From: DATEJJ01 sp039649115
GTDB taxonomy: Bacteria; Actinomycetota; Actinomycetes; Mycobacteriales; Micromonosporaceae
Direction: 5' to 3'
Assembly (NCBI GenBank): GCA_039649115.1
Contig: JBBWZQ010000093.1
Location: forward strand, 1 to 52,436
Length of the DNA stretch: 52,436 nucleotides
Part shown: piece after piece, positions 33,752 to 41,715 of the stretch
How positions within the stretch are numbered: the stretch's first letter is position 1
How the letters are laid out: the number at the start of each line of letters is the position of its first letter
Program-made: the position numbers and the translations under genes
Notes under the pieces: generated by a model
What the model saw: only the letters and a program-made list of their open reading frames with translations
Database searches by the model: none
What the model was told of the DNA's origin: nothing

Positions 33752-34397
33752 GCGCGGCGGGGTGCCGGTGCTCGCGGCGCAGCGTGCCGAGGTGGTGTGG
33801 GCGTGCCGGCAGTTGCGCGCGTCGGGCCTGGTGGTGGGTACCGCCGGCAATGTGAGCGCCCGCGCCGGTGACCTGCTGGCGGTGAGCCCGAGCGGGGTGG
33901 ACTACGACACGCTGACCGCGGACCGGGTCGGCGTGCACCGGCTGGACGGCGGCGCGGTGGACGCCCCGCTGCGGCCGACCAGCGAGCTGCCGCTGCACCT
34001 GGCCGTGTACCGGACGACCGGCGCCGGCGCGGTGGTGCACACGCACGCGGTCGCTTCCACGGCGCTGTCGCTGCTCGTCGACGAGGTACCGGCGTCGCAC
34101 TACTACACGGCGCTGTTCGGCGGCCCGGTGCGCGTCGCGCCCTACGCGACGTACGGCAGCGACGAGCTGGCCGGATCGGTGGCGGTGGCGCTGGTCGGCC
34201 GGCGCGCCGCGCTGATGGCCAACCACGGCGCGGTGTGCGTCGCCGACTCGGTACGGGCGGCGGTGGACCTCGCCGCCTACCTGGAGTACGTCTGCGACGT
34301 GCACCTGCGCGCGATGTCCACCGGCCGGCCCGTCCGCACGCTCCCGCTGGACGAGATCGACCAGGTGCGCGCGCTGCTCGACGGCTACGGCCAATGA
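33744..34397 (+). CDS. Class II aldolase/adducin family protein
   Basis: The 217-residue protein resembles L-fuculose-1-phosphate aldolase and ribulose-5-phosphate epimerase relatives. The phosphate-binding GTAGNVSAR lies near residue 33, SPSGVDYDTL near 49, the catalytic Glu in RPTSELPLHLAVYR near 77, and the zinc histidines in VVHTHAVAST near 97 and NHGAVC near 160. It would cleave or rearrange a phosphorylated sugar. The TTG start at 33744 overlaps the rhodanese gene by 8 nt; GTG 33762 is an alternative and would remove six residues. Confidence 0.87.
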   Translation: MPERGGVPVLAAQRAEVVWACRQLRASGLVVGTAGNVSARAGDLLAVSPSGVDYDTLTADRVGVHRLDGGAVDAPLRPTSELPLHLAVYRTTGAGAVVHTHAVASTALSLLVDEVPASHYYTALFGGPVRVAPYATYGSDELAGSVAVALVGRRAALMANHGAVCVADSVRAAVDLAAYLEYVCDVHLRAMSTGRPVRTLPLDEIDQVRALLDGYGQ

Positions 34398-34455
34398 CCG
34401 TCAGCCGGCGCGGCAGACCCGGCTGCGCCCCGCGCTCAACCGGCGCGTCAGCCCT

Positions 34456-34498
34456 GCGCCGTCAGCCCCTGCGCCGTCAGCCCTGCGCCGTCAGCCCG
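34456..34498. repeat. 14-15-nt short tandem repeat
   Basis: Three copies of GCGCCGTCAGCCCT (second-base-exact apart from one extra C in copy 1) follow the aldolase gene, preceded by a partial copy at 34444. The array contains the stop codon of a small minus-strand frame. Confidence 0.6.
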
Positions 34499-34668
34499 CC
34501 GCGGCGGAGTCTGTCCGGCATTCGACCCCCATGGCCTTCGCGGGGGTCCCGTCCGCGCGGGTCCTCGTGGTGCGGGGCCAGGAGGGGTTCGGCCAGGACG
34601 ACGTCGTGCGGGCGGGTCCACCGCGTGCGGGCCAGGATGCCGTGCTGACGTGGTGCTGATCCGGTCAT
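34477..34668 (-). CDS. Small hypothetical protein
   Basis: A 63-codon frame starts at ATG 34668 with a strong GGAGGGA ribosome site 6 nt upstream and ends inside the tandem repeat. The product is hydrophilic and rich in Arg, His and Pro (TRWTRPHDVVLAEPLLAPHH), with no signal peptide and no family I recognise. It is divergent from the secreted Cys-repeat protein. The good ribosome site supports it; the repeat-derived C-terminus and the odd composition count against it. Apart from this frame the 341-nt interval 34398-34738 shows no gene. Confidence 0.4.
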   Translation of the reverse strand: MTGSAPRQHGILARTRWTRPHDVVLAEPLLAPHHEDPRGRDPREGHGGRMPDRLRRGGLTAQG

Positions 34669-34738
34669 GACGTCCCTCCGGATGGTTTCCGTAGACCGCC
34701 GTCGACCGGCGGCGGCGGACCGGAGGGGGAACAATCTC

Positions 34739-35590
34739 ATGAGGATCAGACCAGTGCGCCTGGCGCTGCTGCTCGGCGTGTTCGGCGCGGCGACGCTGGT
34801 GATACCGGCGAGCCCGGCCTTCGCCTCGCTGAGCCTGTACCGCGTGGACAGTGCCAGCGTCTCGGACGACAGCACGCCCAAGAGCGTCAGCGTCTCGTGC
34901 AGCGGCAGCGACGACGTGGTCGGCATGGGCGGCCGCATCGTCGACGGCGGCGGCAATGTGCTGATGACCAAGATGTACGTCAACTCGGGCCTGGACACGG
35001 TGACGGTCCAGGGCGTCGAGGCCGTGGACGACGGCAGCGCCTGGTCGGACGAGGTCTACGCCGTGTGCGCGCCGGCCGGTACCGTCTCGGGCCTGGAGCT
35101 GCGTACGTCGCCGATCGTGTCCAACCCGGACGACAAGATCAACACTAAGGCGGCGTGCACCGGCAACAAGGCGACCCTGGGCGGCGGATTCAAGATCGAG
35201 CAGGGCGGGGGCAAGGTGGCCTTCGACGAGTTGACCTTCGACGCGACGTTCGGACAGGTCTACGGCACCGCCTACGTCCACGACAGTACAGTCGGCGACT
35301 TCACCCTGACGGTCCAGGCGATCTGCGCCACGCGGCCCGGCCAGATCTACCTCAAGACCTGGACGAGCGCGTCGAACTCCATCTCGCCCAAGACCGAGAC
35401 GACCCCGACCTGCCCGGTCGGCACCCAGCCGTCGGCAACGGGCGGCGTGCTCACCGGGCTCACGGGTGACGGGTCGCTCCAGGCCCTGGAGCCGCACCTG
35501 ACGGCCACGGCGAGCGAGGTGACCGGACGGGAGATAGGCACCTACGACCCGACCTGGTATGTGGAAGCGCAGGCGGTCTGCATCGGGTAA
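34739..35590 (+). CDS. Secreted protein with three cysteine-paired repeats
   Basis: The 283-residue product has a Sec signal peptide ending near AFA (residue ~28). The rest is three repeats, each opening with a cysteine and ending in a V/QA(V/I)C strand: C54 and C110, C140 and C196, C225 and C281. Each pair is exactly 56 residues apart, suggesting three disulfide-closed modules. A glycine-rich turn (MGGRIVDGGG, LGGGFKIEQGGG) follows the first Cys of repeats 1 and 2. This C...GGG...AVC repeat occurs in secreted actinobacterial proteins of unknown function. GGAGGGGGA lies 8 nt before the ATG. A hairpin terminator follows. Confidence 0.8.
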   Translation: MRIRPVRLALLLGVFGAATLVIPASPAFASLSLYRVDSASVSDDSTPKSVSVSCSGSDDVVGMGGRIVDGGGNVLMTKMYVNSGLDTVTVQGVEAVDDGSAWSDEVYAVCAPAGTVSGLELRTSPIVSNPDDKINTKAACTGNKATLGGGFKIEQGGGKVAFDELTFDATFGQVYGTAYVHDSTVGDFTLTVQAICATRPGQIYLKTWTSASNSISPKTETTPTCPVGTQPSATGGVLTGLTGDGSLQALEPHLTATASEVTGREIGTYDPTWYVEAQAVCIG

Positions 35591-35602
35591 TGACGCCACG
35601 AT

Positions 35603-35631
35603 GATGCCCGGGTGCGACGCTCCCGGGCATC
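35603..35631 (+). terminator. Hairpin terminator
   Basis: GATGCCCGGG (35603-35612) and CCCGGGCATC (35622-35631) form a perfect 10-bp stem with a 9-nt loop, 12 nt after the stop of the Cys-repeat gene. A short pyrimidine-rich stretch follows, and the next gene begins 24 nt later. Confidence 0.75.
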
Positions 35632-35654
35632 ACCACTTTCTTAGGGGGGACATG

Positions 35655-36191
35655 ATGACGAGAAGGCGCACCTGGGTCGCCATGGCGTCAGCGGCGCTGC
35701 TGGCGACCGCCGGGCTCACGCTCACCACGGCGGTACCGGCCCACGCGCTCGATCCGTGCCCGGGGCAGGTAGGCGTGAACTACATCATCGGTACCGACGC
35801 GAACGACGTGCTCGTCGGCACCGACGGCGCCGACCTGATCCTGGGGCAGGGCGGCGACGACACGATCAACGGTCTCGGCGGCAACGACATCCTGGTGGGC
35901 GGGGCGGGCACCGACACGATCGACGGCGGCGACTGCACCGACACGATCCTCGGCCTGAACGGCCCGGACGTGCTGTTCGGCAGCGGCGGGAGCGACGTGC
36001 TGTCCGGCGGCGACGGGGATGACTTCCTCTACGGAGGGCCGGGCGACGACCAGCTCGTGGGTGACCTGGGGTATGACACCGGGGACGGCGGGGACGGCAA
36101 CAACCTCTGCGACACCGAGGTGATGCTGGTGCACGCATACGGACACCAGTACCTGATCAACATGTGTGGCAACAGCCCGCCAACCTACTGA
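35655..36191 (+). CDS. Small secreted RTX (calcium-binding repeat) protein
   Basis: The 178-residue protein has a signal peptide (residues 1-35, ending VPAHA) and about eight RTX-like nonapeptides of the form GGxGxDxUx (LGQGGDDTI, LGGNDILVG, GGDGDDFLY, GGPGDDQLV). In RTX proteins these bind calcium and fold into a parallel beta-roll outside the cell. There is no catalytic domain; four cysteines lie outside or between the repeats. ATG 35655 was chosen because AGGGGGGA is 4 nt upstream; ATG 35652 is adjacent. It may act as a calcium-dependent surface or matrix protein. Its end overlaps the convergent BTAD regulator by 7 nt. Confidence 0.85.
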   Translation: MTRRRTWVAMASAALLATAGLTLTTAVPAHALDPCPGQVGVNYIIGTDANDVLVGTDGADLILGQGGDDTINGLGGNDILVGGAGTDTIDGGDCTDTILGLNGPDVLFGSGGSDVLSGGDGDDFLYGGPGDDQLVGDLGYDTGDGGDGNNLCDTEVMLVHAYGHQYLINMCGNSPPTY

Positions 36192-39100
36192 TGCCGGCCG
36201 GTCGCGCCGCCGCCGGTCGCGCCCCGCAGCAGGGCGCGGTCCGGCGGCGGCGCGTCGATCGAGCGCATCGCCCGTACCCACCGGTCGAAGGCGCGCCGGG
36301 CTTCGCCGTGCCGGCCCGCGCGCACCAGCACCGTGACGAGCATCTGGTGCGCGGGCTCGTCGAACGGGTCGGCGCCGCAGTGCCGGACCAGGCTCGTCAC
36401 CGCCTGGTCGAGGTCGCCGGCCCGGATGCCGAGCTCGGCGAGTTGGCGCAGCCCCTGCAGCCACGCCGCCCGTACCTCCTCGCGCAGACCCTGCGCCCAG
36501 TCCTCGTACGGTTCGTCGTCGAACGCGTCACCGTGGTACCGGCTGTCCACCTCGACGAGCACCTCCCGGGCCTGCTCCGGCTCGCCGGCTCGCAGCAGCC
36601 GGGCGGCGAGTCCGGCGTCGCGCAGCAACTCCTCGGCGTCCACCGCGAGGTGGTCGGTGTCCAGGGAGATCCCGGCGTTGTCCGCACGGACGTGGTGGTC
36701 GACCGGCCAGAGCCGCGCGGGGTCGAGCACCGTGCGGATGGCGGACAGCAGCACGGAGAGCCGGTGTGCGGTGCGCCGGGCGTCGTCGTCCGGCCAGAGC
36801 AGGTCGCACAGCTCGGCGCGGGGGACCGGGCGCCCGCGGCGGGCCACCAGGATCTTCAGCAGCGAACGCGCCTGCCGGGAGCGCCATGCGGTCAGCGGCA
36901 CCGGTTGCCCCGCGACCAGCACGTCGAACCGGCCCAGCACCTTGATCCGCAGCGGGTTGGCGGTACCCTCCGACGGGTGCAGCGGCGATCCGCCCACGGC
37001 CCGCACGCCCATCGCCCAGAGGCGTCGCGCGGCCGCTGTCCCGGCCGAACGCTGGTCGGCGTCGGCGCCCGGCAGCCGGCCGAGCAGCACGAGGATCTGG
37101 TCGGCCGCGGGGGTCGCGTCGCCCAGGCGCCAGATCGCCTCCGCCTCGCGCAGCGCGTCCCGCGCCCGCCCCACGTCCGTGCCGGCGGCGGCGGCCAATT
37201 CCAGCGCCTCGGCCAGGGCGTCGACCCGGCGGCTGGCCCGCGCCGCCGGCACGGCCGCCGCGGCCCGCTGCCGGGCGGTGTCCAGGTCGCCCTCGACCAA
37301 CGCGACCCACCCCCGGGCCACCATCGCCTGCGGCAGGTACAGGGGAGGAGCGAGGCGCTCGGCCTCCGCGGCCACCGCCCGCGCCGCCTCCAGGTCGGCG
37401 TCGGGAGGTTCCAGCAGTACCCGGGCCAGCCCGGCCAGCGCGGGTATGAGCACCTGCCGGTCGTCCATGGCTCGGGCCAGATCCACGGCCTCCTCGAACG
37501 CCGCCCGGCTCTGCTGCCGGTGGCCGCGCAGGTGGTGCAGTTCCGCGAGACCGGCCAGCCCCATCGCGATCCGGTTCAGCCCGACCCGGCGGGAGATCTG
37601 TACCGCCCGGTCGAAGTGCAGCGTCGCCTCGTCGTACCGGCCCAGCCGGGTCAGCGCCTCGCCGGCGTTGACCAGAGCGACGATGTGCATGCCCGGGGGA
37701 CCACCCGCCTCGGCCGCCCGCACCGCGCGGGCCGCGACATCCCGCGCCCGCCCGTACCGCGCCTCGCGCAGCAGCCCCTCCGCCTGGTTGAGCAGCACCC
37801 GGGTGAGCAGGGCGGCGTCGCCGGCGCGCGCCGAGACGGCCAGCGCGTCCGCGAGGTGCTTGTCGCGCCGCGCGCCGACCTCGGCGAGCGCCGCCGAGAG
37901 GTGCGCGGCGGCCAGTGCCCGGTCGCTGTTGACCTCCTGGGCGACCCGCAGGGCCTCGGTGGCCACCGCCCGCGCCGCTGGCTCGCCGAGCATCGTCAGG
38001 GTCGCCGCGCGGCCGGCCAGGACGAGCGCGTCGTCGGCGGTGGGCGGCGCGTCCGCGGGCTCGGTCCACCGCTCGCAGACCTCCAGCGCCTTCCGGTAGT
38101 CGGATCGCATGTAGTGCGCCATCGCGACGCGCCACACCAGCCCGGGCGACCAGTACCCGAGCCGTGCGGCGTCGGCGAGCAGCGGCTCGAACGTACGCAG
38201 CGCGCCGGTCACGTCCCCGCCCAGCCGCAGCGCGTCGCCCAGCAGGAGCCGCAGCCGCGGCGACCGGCTGGCCGCCGGTACCGTCTCGATCAGGCGGGCG
38301 GCCCGCGCACCCTCGCCAGCCACCATCTCGTCGCCGGCCGCCTCGATGAACGCCACGCACCGGTCCAGCTCGCCGGCCCGGTGCAGGGCTCGCGCGGCCG
38401 GCAGCGGGTAGCCGTGCTCCTGGTACCAGCCGGCCGCGGCGAGATCGGCGGGGCGACTCCCGCTGCCGTCCCCGAGCTGGCGCTGCCGGGCGAGCAGCGC
38501 GGCGAGGACCGGCACCACCCGGTACGCCTGCTGTGCCGGGCCGTGGGTCAGCCGCTGGTGGGCGTGGGAAGCCTGCGGCCCGGCGTGGGAGTAGGTGACC
38601 ACCAGCCCGGTCTGGATCAGCCAGCGCAGCGCCGGGACCACGTGCGGGTCGAGGGCGCCGGCGTCGGCCAGGTGCACGCAGAGCGGCACCGTGATCGGCT
38701 CCAGGTCGATCAGCGCGGCCAGCAGTCTCTCGACGGCCGGCGGCAGGGTGGCGAGCACCTCCTCGCGCAGCCAGGTGGCGGCCGGGGTACCCGGCCCGGT
38801 GAGTGCGGGCAGGAGATCCTGGTCGCCGATCGCGCTGCCGCGCAGTGCCTGGCCGGCGAAGGTGACCAGCGCCGGCCAGCCGGCGGTCAGCTCGGCGACC
38901 CGGTAGGCCAGCTCGCTGTCGGCCACGCCGTACTCCTCGCTGAGCACGGCGGCCACCGCGTCCGCCGGCATGCTCAGATCCGCCGCGGCGCGTTCGGTCA
39001 CCGGGCCGGGCAGCGCCGCGAGGTCGTCCGCCACCACGTGCGCGGCGCGCTCACCGGTGCGGTTCACGGTCAGCGCGGACGGGTCGGCAGCGCCACCCGG

Positions 39101-39274
39101 CGCGGTCAGGTCGGTCGCCGAGTGGATCGCGGTCGGCCCCTCGGCAAAGGCCGCCTCCAGCACCGTGGTCTTCCCATACCCGGCCGCGGCGACGAACAGC
39201 GGCAACCCCGGGTGCGCAACCGCTGCCGCACGACCGGTGCCATGCGCGCCCTCCCGGTCACCTCGTCCCCGCAT
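36185..39274 (-). CDS. Large BTAD-domain transcriptional regulator (MalT/SARP-like)
   Basis: The 1029-residue regulator starts with a STAND/MalT-type ATPase segment carrying a P-loop AAAGYGKTTVL near residue 31. A long run of TPR-like helical repeats (~330-740) follows, then an OmpR/SARP winged helix from ~775 (LRIKVLGRFDVLVAG) and a bacterial transcription activation domain (~870-1010). Such proteins integrate a ligand signal and activate metabolite or developmental genes. The start is uncertain: ATG 39274 is 6 nt after a CAGAAT box. A different-frame ATG at 39243 has a good GGGAGGG site and reads MAPVVRQRL before leaving the frame, which may mark a small frameshift. Confidence 0.82.
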   Translation of the reverse strand: MRGRGDREGAHGTGRAAAVAHPGLPLFVAAAGYGKTTVLEAAFAEGPTAIHSATDLTAPGGAADPSALTVNRTGERAAHVVADDLAALPGPVTERAAADLSMPADAVAAVLSEEYGVADSELAYRVAELTAGWPALVTFAGQALRGSAIGDQDLLPALTGPGTPAATWLREEVLATLPPAVERLLAALIDLEPITVPLCVHLADAGALDPHVVPALRWLIQTGLVVTYSHAGPQASHAHQRLTHGPAQQAYRVVPVLAALLARQRQLGDGSGSRPADLAAAGWYQEHGYPLPAARALHRAGELDRCVAFIEAAGDEMVAGEGARAARLIETVPAASRSPRLRLLLGDALRLGGDVTGALRTFEPLLADAARLGYWSPGLVWRVAMAHYMRSDYRKALEVCERWTEPADAPPTADDALVLAGRAATLTMLGEPAARAVATEALRVAQEVNSDRALAAAHLSAALAEVGARRDKHLADALAVSARAGDAALLTRVLLNQAEGLLREARYGRARDVAARAVRAAEAGGPPGMHIVALVNAGEALTRLGRYDEATLHFDRAVQISRRVGLNRIAMGLAGLAELHHLRGHRQQSRAAFEEAVDLARAMDDRQVLIPALAGLARVLLEPPDADLEAARAVAAEAERLAPPLYLPQAMVARGWVALVEGDLDTARQRAAAAVPAARASRRVDALAEALELAAAAGTDVGRARDALREAEAIWRLGDATPAADQILVLLGRLPGADADQRSAGTAAARRLWAMGVRAVGGSPLHPSEGTANPLRIKVLGRFDVLVAGQPVPLTAWRSRQARSLLKILVARRGRPVPRAELCDLLWPDDDARRTAHRLSVLLSAIRTVLDPARLWPVDHHVRADNAGISLDTDHLAVDAEELLRDAGLAARLLRAGEPEQAREVLVEVDSRYHGDAFDDEPYEDWAQGLREEVRAAWLQGLRQLAELGIRAGDLDQAVTSLVRHCGADPFDEPAHQMLVTVLVRAGRHGEARRAFDRWVRAMRSIDAPPPDRALLRGATGGGATGRHQ

Positions 39275-39356
39275 GCGGTCATTCTGATCCGCGGCGCGCG
39301 CAAGGAACTGTCGCGCAGCCGGCAGCGACGGCTACCGGACTTGCCGTATTTCCTGG

Positions 39357-40778
39357 TTACCGCGCCTGCGGGTGCCGGTCCGCCCACGGCGCGGCGGACT
39401 CGATCTGGCTCGCCACGCGCACCAGCACGTCCTCGCGGCCGTACCCCGCGACGAGCTGGACTCCGACGGGGAGGCCACCGGGGGTCCAGTGCAACGGCAG
39501 GCTGACGGCCGGCTGGCCGGTCATGTTGAACTGCGTCGTGTACGGGATGAAGCTCACGATCCGCGGACCCTCGAACTCCTGGCCCCGTGCGGTGAACCAG
39601 CCCAGTTCGGGTGGGGGTGCGGCCACGGTGGGCGTCAGCAGCAGGTCGTGATCGCGCCACCAGTCCGCCATGCGGCGCGCCCACATCCCGAACCAGGCCC
39701 GGCTCTGCAGGTAGGTCACGACACTCATGGCCCGGCCCGCCTGCCGGTAGAGGGCGTTGCGCGGCTCGATCTCGTCATCCCCGATCGGGCGGCCCAGCAG
39801 CAGCTCGAACGCCTCGAAGGTGGCCGCCGTGTCGGCCGCGATGACGGTCGTGAAGTGGCCGACGAAGTCCTGGTCGAACATGTCCGGCGGGGCGGACTCC
39901 TCGACGTGGTGGCCCAGCGACTCCAGCAGCCGGGCGGCACCGGCCACCGCGGTGCGGCACTGCGGATCGTCGAGGTAGCCCGCGACGCCCGCATGGTCGA
40001 GCACCCCGACGCGCAACCGCCCCGGGTCGGCGCCCACCTCGTCGCGCAGCGGGCAGGGCAGCGCCGGGGCGTAGTACGGCTCGCCCGGCATGCGTCCACT
40101 GATCGCGTCCAGGACGGCGGCCGCGTCCCGTACCGTGCGGGTCAATGCCCCGTCGATCGTGCCGCCGGCCCAGCTCTCGGCGACCAGCGGGCCGTGGCTG
40201 ACGCGGCCCCGGGTCGGCTTGAGCCCGACCAGGCCGCACTCGCTCGCCGGGATCCGGATCGAGCCGCCGCCGTCGTTGCCGTGCGCCACCGCGACCATGC
40301 CGCTGGCCACCGCCGCCGCGGACCCGCCCGACGACCCGCCCGCGGAATGGCCGCGGTGCCACGGGTTGCGGGCGGGCGGGAAGCTCCGCCCCTCGGTGGT
40401 GATGGTCGTGCCCAGCTCCGGGACGTTCGTGCGGCCGAGCGGGACGAAGCCGGCCGCCCGGAACTGCTCCGCGAGGTAGGAGGTGACCGGCATGGCCAGC
40501 TCGCGCAGCGGTCCGATGCCGAAGGTGGTCGGCTCGCCGGCCACGAAGCAACCCAGGTCCTTGAACAGAATGGGTACCCCGCGGAACGGCCCGTCGGGCA
40601 GGTCCCCGCCGGCCTCCCGCAGTGCCTCGTCGAACCGCGTCCAGATCACGGCGTCGAGGTCGGGGTTGACCGCCTCGATCCGCTCGATGGCCGCCCGCAC
40701 CAGCTCCTTGGGGCTGGCCTCGCCGCGGCGTACCAGGTCGGCCTGCGCGGTCGCGTCCAGCCAGGCTGTCTCCGTCAT
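39357..40778 (-). CDS. Amidase (amidase signature family)
   Basis: The 473-residue enzyme hydrolyses amides by a Ser-cisSer-Lys triad. The lysine is in VPILFKDLG near residue 83, the cis-serine region is GHSAGGSSGGSAAAVASG near 155, and the nucleophilic serine is in DGGGSIRIPA near 181. The rest matches the AS fold (GLVGLKPTRGRVSHGP). No GatB or GatC partner is adjacent, so it is more likely a catabolic amidase than the tRNA amidotransferase subunit; the substrate is unknown. The ATG at 40778 is 7 nt after a TAGCCT box, so the seven extra upstream codons are not used. Confidence 0.93.
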   Translation of the reverse strand: MTETAWLDATAQADLVRRGEASPKELVRAAIERIEAVNPDLDAVIWTRFDEALREAGGDLPDGPFRGVPILFKDLGCFVAGEPTTFGIGPLRELAMPVTSYLAEQFRAAGFVPLGRTNVPELGTTITTEGRSFPPARNPWHRGHSAGGSSGGSAAAVASGMVAVAHGNDGGGSIRIPASECGLVGLKPTRGRVSHGPLVAESWAGGTIDGALTRTVRDAAAVLDAISGRMPGEPYYAPALPCPLRDEVGADPGRLRVGVLDHAGVAGYLDDPQCRTAVAGAARLLESLGHHVEESAPPDMFDQDFVGHFTTVIAADTAATFEAFELLLGRPIGDDEIEPRNALYRQAGRAMSVVTYLQSRAWFGMWARRMADWWRDHDLLLTPTVAAPPPELGWFTARGQEFEGPRIVSFIPYTTQFNMTGQPAVSLPLHWTPGGLPVGVQLVAGYGREDVLVRVASQIESAAPWADRHPQAR

Positions 40779-40785
40779 ACGAGGC

Positions 40786-40791
40786 AGGCTA
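40786..40791 (-). promoter_or_regulatory. -10 box for the amidase gene
   Basis: Minus-strand TAGCCT ends 7 nt before ATG 40778, giving a leaderless transcript. Confidence 0.6.
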
Positions 40792-40853
40792 CCTCCCACG
40801 GCTGATCCGCAGCTCCGGGTTGGACCAGCGCCAGTTACGCCCGGCTCCTGACC

Positions 40854-41162
40854 TCAGGCGGCGAGTGCCCGGACCGCCGCCGGCCGGCGCGGCAGCCTGA
40901 GGTGAGCCCCGCGCCCGGTCGAGGTGGGGTACAGGGCCTCGACCGTGCACCGGGCCCAGTGCATCCGGGGTGCCGCGGTGTCCGGATGGTCGCCGTAGCA
41001 GGTGGCCAGTTCCGCGACGCAGCCGCGGATCCCGCCGTACCTGCGCACCGCGTGTTCGATCGCGGCATCGGCCTGGTCGCGCGACGGCCGGCAGCCGGCC
41101 GGCAGGTCGCTGGCGAACAAGGCCTCCGCGCGGGCGGCGATGATGTCAACCGTGTGCTCCAT
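40854..41162 (-). CDS. Small conserved hypothetical protein
   Basis: The 102-residue protein starts at ATG 41162 with GGGGAG about 8 nt upstream. It is mainly helical (VDIIAARAEALFASDLPAG, DQADAAIEHAVRRYGG), followed by CVAELATCYGDHPDTAAPRM and a basic C-terminal tail. Proteins of this look are widespread in actinobacteria, but I know no function. It has no signal peptide or membrane segment. Confidence 0.7.
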   Translation of the reverse strand: MEHTVDIIAARAEALFASDLPAGCRPSRDQADAAIEHAVRRYGGIRGCVAELATCYGDHPDTAAPRMHWARCTVEALYPTSTGRGAHLRLPRRPAAVRALAA

Positions 41163-41298
41163 GGTGGATCTCCCCAGCCAGACGTTTTCTTCCTCCTCAT
41201 GCCAGACCGGGGAACGGGCGGACCTGATACCCCTCGCTCTGTCGGATCCGGCTCACCGCGGGGCGGGAGTTGCCGGGATCGACAGCTGGGATGGATGG

Positions 41299-41652
41299 TC
41301 AGAGTTTGACGCAGGTGTAGGCGCCGTAGATCGAGCCCGCGTAGTCGGCGGTCACGATCTGGAAGCCGGCGGCGGCGAGCATCGGCTCGAACAGCCACCG
41401 GTAGGTGCTGAACTCGGCGCGGACGTGCTCGGCGTAGTCGTCGCGCGTGTATCCCTCGGCCGGGTCGTCGGCCGCGTTGTCGAGCCAGCGGTCCAGGAAT
41501 TCGGCGGCCGCGGCCGGCCGGAAGTCGTAGATCAGGTCCCGTACCCGCAGGAGGCCGCCGGGGCGCAGGATGCCGGCGATGCGGTCGAGGGCGATCGCCT
41601 TCCAGAAGTCGGGCAGCTGGTGCAGGGCATGGTGTTTCCGCCGGTGCCCCGC
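41299..41652 (-). pseudogene. C-terminal remnant of a SAM-dependent methyltransferase
   Basis: The last ~115 codons read like the C-terminal half of a class I methyltransferase (ALHQLPDFWKAIALDRIAG, LRPGGLLRVRDLIYDF, EFSTYRWLFEPMLAAAGF, YGAYTCVKL). The N-terminal Rossmann part with the GxGxG SAM-binding loop is missing: upstream the frame enters the htpG leader and then antisense htpG sequence. No convincing start codon precedes the conserved part. It is best read as a truncated gene left by a deletion next to htpG. Confidence 0.65.
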
Positions 41653-41715
41653 GACCCGGGGGTGCGGCACCTCGTATCCTTTACGGCGGAGAACGTGACC
41701 GCGGAAAGGAGTCCC

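Noticed and set aside
36164..39505. Giant forward frame opposite the BTAD regulator
   Set aside because: Composition is that of a GC-rich shadow frame (Arg/Gly/Ala/Gln-rich, no motifs); the opposite strand has clear P-loop, TPR, winged-helix and BTAD sequence.
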